NCBI GenBank assembly: GCA_004431415.1
Contig: QPMI01000241.1
Span: forward strand, 1 to 64,000
DNA length: 64,000 nucleotides
Direction: 5' to 3'
DNA from: Cyanophora paradoxa
Taxonomy: Eukaryota; Glaucocystophyceae; Cyanophorales; Cyanophoraceae
Shown here: piece after piece, positions 57,223-64,000 of the stretch
How the letters are laid out: each line of letters begins with the position of its first letter
Position numbering within the stretch: position 1 is the first letter of the stretch
Notes under the pieces: model-generated
What the model was told of the DNA's origin: nothing
The model's database searches: none
What the model saw: the letters and a program-made list of their open reading frames with translations, nothing else
Made by a program: the position numbers and the translations under genes

Positions 57223-59661
57223 TTATTTATAACCGTAGACGTAGCGCAGGCCTAGGCGCCAGGTCCGCCTCAGCCATATGCATGGCCAGCTCCGACCCCT
57301 CTTTTCCTTTTCCTGGCGGCTGCAGGCCGTTGCGTGTCGCTTTATATTTTTCGGCAGGCTGGTATTTGTTGTGGATGTTAATATTTCTTCTGCTTTATTT
57401 CTCCAATGTTTGTCGACATTACCTCAGGATCAGCGCACACGCATATATTTAGGGGCTTTTAATAGTCTAGGGCACATATGCATGCGTATGGTTTTGAAAC
57501 CAGATCGTTATCGGAATTACAGAAAGTCTTGACTGCAAGCCGCTGAGCTCGAAAAGCCTTTGAAGGCATTCGACTTCTTTTCCGGGGGATCCGGACGCAA
57601 AGTGAAGAAAATCCCACCTCGCCTGCTTAAGGATTAATATTGCTGCGCTCAAGCTTGTCAAGTTTGGGATTGCTGCGCTCAAGCTCGTGCTTGCCAAATG
57701 GAGCTGTCGCGTACGAGATTAGACGGGTGGCCGATGCGTACGCGTACTACGGCACTGACGCTGATCGCGACATCGGCCCTAGCAGCACTGCTGTACTGTC
57801 CGACGGTCTGTCTGTATGCGTCCATCAATTGATCGCACTGCGATGGTGCGGGGGCCGCCGCCGGGGGCGCAGCCGCGGCGGGAGGGCCGCGGCGCTCCCG
57901 GAGCTCCCGCCGCCGACCCCTCACGTGCTCAGCAGAGCTCGACTCGCCGGCGAGTCGCCGCCCTCGACTTGATCAGACAGGCGGACGCCAGTGCTTTCTT
58001 TTTCTTTTGTTTGAGAGGAAAAAGACGAAGGCGGCGCGTACGCCAACCCTCTCTATCACAAATTGTGGTGTTGAGACACCCGATTGGATGCTCAAGTGGC
58101 TTCCACCCGTGGAGTGCAGCGGGCTTCCACCACCGGCTCGCGTCTTCATGATCACGCGACGACCCCACCCAGGTAAGTATGATTTGCTCCACCGTCCCAA
58201 CGGGGTCTATCGAAAGAGGGGGGCGCGATCGCGAGCCCCGAGGTGGGAGTCCGTGGGACACCTGCCCAGGCCCCCCCCGGGCCCCGTCGCGTGCAAATCC
58301 AGCTAGCTATAGCTATAGCTGTCGATGTCAACAGCATGAATCGGTATCGTTCGAATTCCCGGCCCAATCTCGCGCGCACGCGCGCGCGTGATCATGAATC
58401 GAAGCTCAGCGGCTTGAGGGATATCGATATCGATAAGCTTGCCGCAGTGCACTCAACTGAAAGGATATCGATAAGCTTGCAATTGCCAGCTGAGTACTAG
58501 TGATCATATCATAGTACGTCGCGCCGCCGACTCGCGCGCACGTGCACTCGTGATCGCGATCGATCGAGAGTGCATGTGCACACATGTACATGGCCAATCC
58601 CTATCGATCGCGATCGCGAGCTACCGGACCGGAATAGCTAGAATAGCTAGCGCGCGGCGCAGCGGCGCCGCGGCGGTTAGCCGCTGAGCGCGCTTCGAAT
58701 TCGACATAAGCCGCGCCGCTAGCGCTAGCGCTGAGCTCATGATCAAGCTATATAGAGCTACAGCTAGCGCTAGCGGCTGCCGGCGGCGGTGCGCCGCGGC
58801 TGCGCGCATGCATGATCAATTGCAAATTAAACTGGAGGAATAGCTAGCTAGCGCTAGGCTCCGCTAGCGCTTTAGGGAAAATCCCACGAACGTGCACATG
58901 TACAGAAAAAATTTCAAGTTCCCCCTTTTTGGCGTTCAATCTCTTTTTTCATTTCTGAATTCGAAATTCCCCGATCGAGGGGTACCGCGGCCGGCACGAC
59001 ACGGGTCGCGCGGCCGCGGCCGGGCCCCGGGGGCGCGCGGCGGGCGCCGGCGGCCCGAGGCCCCGAGCGGCCCGTTCCTGAAGTACGCAGTGAATTCGAA
59101 GCGAATTCGTATGCAGCGAATTCGAAGGCAGCGAAGGGAGAGCGTTTGAAGGCCGGAACTAGCTATAGAGGGCCGGGGGCGGAGCCTTCGGAGCGGCAGC
59201 AGCGTGTATACGAAGCAGAGATCCCACTCGATCGGGTGAAAAGGAGCATCGCCCGTCGCGATCGCCGCTTTCCGGATCCGGTCCGATAGAATGCGCGCGA
59301 AGCGACCATCGATATCCTGTGCGCACGCGCGCATGCCCTTCTGCGCAGTCTCACGGCAGCGGCCGGCTCCATCACCCGTGACCGATATCCTTAGCGCGCC
59401 GCGAGTTCGGCGGATCGGATCGATGGCCCGCGCGCGCTGCAGCTGCGGCGCGCGCGCGAGCAACAGATCGATGGCAGATATCCTTAGCGCGCCGCGAGTT
59501 CGGCGGCATATTGATGGCGCGCGCTGCGGCGCGTCGCGATCGCGCCGCGGGGCGCCGGCGGGACGTCGGCCGCGGGGCGCCGGGCGCCGCGGCGCCGGCC
59601 GCGCGGCGTCGACCGCGGCCGCGGGGCGCCTCCCTGGGCCCGCGTGCCGGCGGCGCCGCTG
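57223..59661. other. Intergenic region, palindrome-rich
   Basis: There is no convincing exon. The first 450 bp are less GC-rich and probably hold the 3' UTR of the giant gene. From about 58,300 to 58,870 the sequence is dense in 6-bp and longer self-complementary words (gatatcgatatc, aagctt, gctagcgctagc, gaattc, tgatca, atcgatcgcgatcgcga). From 58,980 it returns to GC-rich sequence with two similar stretches, at about 59,380-59,420 and 59,475-59,515, sharing gatatccttagcgcgccgcg. Confidence 0.5.
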
Positions 59662-62600
59662 ATGGCGGCGGCGCTTCTCGCGCTTCTCGCGGTGGCAGTG
59701 GCCGCAGGCGAGCCCTCGAAGCCCGACGGCGCCGGCAAGGCGCGCCAGCTCCGGTCCGATCGCGAGCTCGAGGACGCCGATCGCGATCGCGAGCTGCCTA
59801 TTCGAATTCGCGACGTCGACCTCTAAGCGTGGTGCGCCCTGGCCCGGCGCCCCCACTAGTACTCCCCGCTTCGCCGCCCCGCGTGCTTTCTACCGCTTCC
59901 CTTCACCTTCCTACACACCAGCTCCCGTCATCCTATAGCTAGCGTGCAGGCCTCACTCCCCCCATTCACCCAACCCCACCCCCGCCCCCACCCCGACCCC
60001 CGCGACCCCGCCTCCTCCTCCCCCTCTCCCCTACGTATATACCCCCACCCCTGCCTCTTTCCATCCCTTGCAACCCCGCCCTCAAGCGCCTCCTGGCCGT
60101 CGCCCTCCGCAGGAGCTCGCGTCGATCAACTGGATCTACATGCGGCCGACGGACAGCTTCGAGGACGGCATCTCGAAGATCAACACCGTCGCCCAGGCGC
60201 GCGCGCGCGCCTCGGCCGCGCTCTCTCGCTGTCACCTCCGAGCTCGAGGCTCATGATCACGGGGGCGCGGGCAGATGGACCTCGACCTGATCCGCCTCCA
60301 CACCCGCCTCCTCGTCCGCGCCAAGGAGTGTGCGCTCGAAGAGAACGGGGGCCCCGGCCCCGCCTATAGCTAGCCTTCTCCGATCCCTGTGCAGTCTGAG
60401 CCCGGGAGGCAGGGGTGGAGTCCGGGTCGCACAAGAACTCGTCGAAGCTGCTCACGGGGCGCGACCTCCGCGAGGCCCTCGACTGGCGCGAGCGCGTGCG
60501 TCCGCCCCGCGCGGACCCCGCCCCTGATCTAGCCTCGCGCCTGCCATGGCCAGCTGCAAGCTCGGCTCGCCTTCTTTCAGACGGCAGCCGCGGGCGCCGC
60601 TAGCGCTCCCCCTGCCCGCGTCCGACGGCCCGTGGCCATGCATATGGGCACAGGTCAAGGAATCCAGCCGGCAGTCGGTGAATTCGAAGCTGCTGGAGGA
60701 ACAGAACAAGTTCATCAACGCGAGCCGCAGGCGGTCCAAGGTGCGGGTTTCTAAATCTGAGACGTCTAGACGGTAAAGACCTCCAAGATTCAATTCTTAC
60801 GCCCGATCCTTGTATCGATCGCCCGACACCGACGCCGGCGCCCCTTAGCCCTTCTCCCGCCCGCCCCACACCTTTTCCAATTTATAATCAATCTGATTCT
60901 ACCCCCCGCGCGCTCAGGTGAGGAAGGCGATCCTGATCACCGTCTCGGCGATCGCAATCTTTGCGATCATCGCCGGCCTCATCGCCGCCATCATCGCCGG
61001 TGCGCATCCGCCCGCCCCGCATGCGCAGCGGCGGAGGCGCGCGCGCGACGCCCCCGTCGATCTGGTGGGTCCGATCCTGGCCGGCGCAGCGATCGAGGCG
61101 ACCAAGGCGAAGAACGAGGCGGAGACGGCGAAGAACGAGGCGATCCGGCAGGAGGGCATCGCCAAGACCGCCCTCGCCGTGCGCTTCTTCGTCGACTTTG
61201 AGAGATGAAATCGGAATTGGAAGCTTTCAACGGCTTTCATCGCATGCTCTGCGTCGCCCACCTAACACTCTAGATCTGCCCCCGTGTGCTTGCAGGACCT
61301 GAGTGTCTCCAACGCCAAGCTGAGCGCGACCTACGCCGACCTGAGCGTCTCCAATGCGAAGCTGAACGCGACATACGCCAACCTGTGCGCCCGCCCGCCT
61401 TTTTCTCGAATACTCTGCAGATCTAGAATTCACTCGCACTTGGCTCACGCGCGCGCGCGCCGGCGTTAACGTTGCTCGTTTCTCTCGCGGCAGAACCGTG
61501 GCCTACTCGCAGCTAGAGCAGCAGAACATACTCATCAACAAGCAGAAGGAGGAGATCCTGCAAGCGTACAAGGACCTGCAGGAGTCGCTGCGGTCGTCGA
61601 GCCAGCGGCGGTCGGCTCGGCGCGGGCCTACTTCGAGGAGGACAAGCAGCTCGCCGTGCTGCTCGGCGTCCTCGCCACCAACTCCACCCAGGTCCCGCCC
61701 CGCGAGCTCGCGATCGCCCCGCAGCTGATCGAGCTCCGAGCGCGCTGCTGACGCGCGCGCTCCGCGTCGCGGCCGGCGCAGTTCACGTCGAGCACGCAGA
61801 ACCTCGTGGCGGCGCACAACGCCCTCCGCGACTTCATCTACGACACCCAGGCGCCCGCCCGCGCCCGGCCCCCTAGCTATAGGCCTGGGGGGCAAAGTCG
61901 CTCGGAAGCTCAAGGCTCAGATCCGCGCAGGGGACATACCTGGAGGGGAGCTCCCTCGAGTCGAGCACCACGACGGGGGCCGGGGCCGGCCGGCGACACG
62001 CGCTGGCGGACCCGGCCGCGGGCGGCCACGGGGTCGCCTCGGCACCAGGCGCAAGCGGGGGCGCGAGGCTGCGTGGCAAACGGGAGGAGGGCGGGGCGTG
62101 GGGGAAGGGGGGCCGGGGCCTCCGATTCAGCCGGGACCTGCTGGCGGGGGCGGACGCGACGCGGGCGCTCAACCTGCGCGAGCTCGCGTCGCCATCCAAG
62201 CAGCAGTACACCCTCGTCTTCCCCATGGTGCAGTCCGCGACAGGAGCCGCACGTGGGCTCTCGCCGACGGGGCGGGGGCGGGGCGGGGCGGGCAGGTGGC
62301 CTTCTCGGACAACAACGATCGCGAGTTCCTGGCGAACGTCGTGCTCCTCAAGTGGCGCGAGGCCCGCGACCTCGAGTCCGACGTCATCAAGGCGCCCGCC
62401 CCGCCAAGCTGAAGGGCGCCTCCCCCGGCCCCGCTGATGGCGCCGGCCGCGGCGGGCGGGCGGCAGGTGCGGATCGCGGCGAACGTGTGGAACGTGGCGA
62501 ACGACCGCCTCTCCCGCCCCTCCATCAAGCGCACCGCCGACAGGACGTACACCGGCCACACGGTCCGCTCCCGCGCGCCCTTGCCGGCCGCCTCCGAGTT

Positions 62601-64000
62601 CCTTAGCGAGGGCCCGGGGCAGGAGAGCGTCCGGACGCCGCCCGTGAAGCGCTTCATTCCGATCGCGGAATACGTGCGCGCCGGCACCCATGCATATGGC
62701 CAGCGCGCAGGCCCGAGCCCGCGCGCCCGTCTCCTCTGACGCCGACGCCGGCTGGCGATCGCGGGCAGGAGGTCGAGGCGGACCTCGACGGCTTCATGGA
62801 CGCCGTCGTCGACTTCAGCGGTGCCGCCGCTTTTCGCATTAAAACATATCGGCCTCGTCGCCGCTTCTGTTGGCATCAGCGCCGCTTCTGACGTTTACAC
62901 TATCTATAGCTATAGCTATAGCTATGATTTCGTTCGCTCCGCACCATTCTCGCCCCTTCTGAGCTTGAGTCGGGCGCAGGCAACGTCTTCCTGCGGACTG
63001 TGAGCTTTATCAGCGACGGGCAGGAGGTCACGCAGGCGTTCACGAAGGACCGCTTCTACGTGAACCTGCCCAACGGCACCTGGACCAAGTACGACGCCGC
63101 CGTCACGCCCGGTGCGCCTGGATTCGCAGAGTCGTGGAACCCGAGGTCGACGTCGTCTGAGTGCAAAACTTTGCGCCTCAGGCAAGACGCTCACGGCGCT
63201 TTCGTTCCAGAACAGTGCGTGGTTTCTAACGTCAACGTCGATGCTTTCGCGAGTTGCACTCGGCGTGCACGTGATTGCGCCCTGCAGACGATCTCCGGCT
63301 CGTCAGCCAGATCGAGGACTGGACGTCCTTCCCCGGCACCAACTTCCTCGCGCCCGGGGCGGAGGAGTGGCGCCCCAAAGACGACCGAGACCTCAAGGGC
63401 ATCCAGGTGCGTGCGCAGTGCATCAGACCTAGACCGACTGCGTAGAGCTTGCTCAGTACGGAAGCTTGCAAACTCAAGTTGCATTATTGATCATGATATC
63501 GATGCATATATATGGGCGAGCAGGTGCTGCTGAGCTCGTCCACGTGCCGGATCAACGACGGGCCGGAGGCCATCTTCGCCTGGCCCCGCAACTCCAAGGA
63601 CCACTTCAACTTCATCTACCTCGTGCGCGCACGCCCCGCGCCCCTCGCCACGGTGGGAAAGTAGGGCGACCCGCGCCGCGGCCGCAGTACGCGTACGATG
63701 CGAAGGACGCAACGACGCCCCTCAAGCTGTGGGCGCGCTTCAACGTGGAGGCCGTCATGAACGAGCTGCGTGCCCAGAAAGGCTCGGATTGGGGCTACAA
63801 CAACGAGCGCATGGTGGCGCGCGGCGACTGCTCCGCACTCTTCATCGTCAAGAACGACAAGATCAAGGTGCGCGCAGTTCGCGGACTTAGATGTACTAGC
63901 TGCAATCCAATCCGATGATCGTTCCATCCCAAGCGCTCTGACACGCAAGCGATGCGCGTTCTGCAGGTCGGGGGAGATGAGCAGGGCAACTCGGACACGG
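59662..64000 (+). CDS. Spliced gene (at least 19 exons) for an unrecognised membrane protein, 3' end outside the window
   Basis: ATG 59662 gives a signal peptide (MAAALLALLAVAVAAG). Exons joining in phase follow: 60113-60196, 60275-60329, 60413-60495, 60654-60740, 60918-60999 (membrane helix AILITVSAIAIFAIIAGLIA), 61090-61178, 61296-61384, 61494-61691, 61782-61850, 61883-62227, 62296-62391, 62467-62673, 62769-62820, 62980-63111, 63288-63406, 63524-63622, 63688-63867 and 63967 onward. The helix is followed by a heptad-like region (TKAKNEAETAKNEA; SVSNAKLSATYADL twice). Most donors are GTGCG; three are GC (60197, 61851, 62392). The exon 1 donor is unclear because the frame stops at 59826, and 61494-61691 contains one frame shift. 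The C-terminal half (LRLVSQIEDWTSFPGTNF; LKLWARFNVEAVMNEL) is not familiar. Confidence 0.6.

Noticed and set aside
1-64000. tRNA or rRNA genes
   Set aside because: I saw no cloverleaf or ribosomal sequence on either strand, though a covariance search was not possible.

Overview
The window is eukaryotic and joins two very different kinds of DNA. Bases 1-15,154 are AT-rich, intron-free and tightly packed with virus-type genes. Bases 15,155-64,000 are very GC-rich and carry two spliced genes with short GT-AG (some GC-AG) introns whose donors are mostly GTGCG. The best reading is a nuclear contig of a GC-rich unicellular alga (a haptophyte or a related lineage would fit, but nothing here proves it) holding an integrated DNA virus of the polinton-like/nucleocytoviricot kind.

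Viral part (1-15,154). Genes run in divergent and convergent pairs: a decayed double-jelly-roll capsid-like gene (-), two paralogous virion-type genes back to back around a 28-bp AT-rich promoter, a patatin-type lipase fused to an F5/8C (discoidin) lectin (-), and a 6-kb tail-fibre-like gene (+) ending in an S74 intramolecular chaperone. Then follow on + a small helical protein, two paralogous unknown proteins, a zinc-ribbon protein and an S-adenosylmethionine decarboxylase with its whole catalytic triad. Frame breaks are dense before about 7.5 kb and absent from there to 13.7 kb. The right end (13.7-15.15 kb) is non-coding: 391-bp tandem repeats with dyads, four 31-bp quasi-palindromes, and a 73-bp near-perfect palindrome that abuts host exon sequence.

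Host part. From 15,155 to 57,222 there is one giant + strand gene, cut by the virus at its left edge in this window and by an 8.7-kb inverted-repeat (foldback) element at 19,262-27,958 with 37-bp perfect termini and a 7-bp target duplication. The gene body is 31 near-identical units of about 844 bp. Each unit has two FN3-like exons (393 and 321 nt, both multiples of 3) and two phase-1 introns. After it come a (Ser-Pro)n stalk of about 59 x 42 nt, a unique FN3 domain, a transmembrane helix and a Ser-rich basic tail: a modular cell-surface protein. Many copies differ by one base in G or C runs, which looks like sequencing error as much as biology.

From 57,223 to 59,661 I see no gene. From about 59,660 to the window end there is a second spliced gene with at least 19 exons, most of which join in phase. 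It encodes a signal peptide, a transmembrane helix, a heptad-like region and a C-terminal part that I do not recognise.
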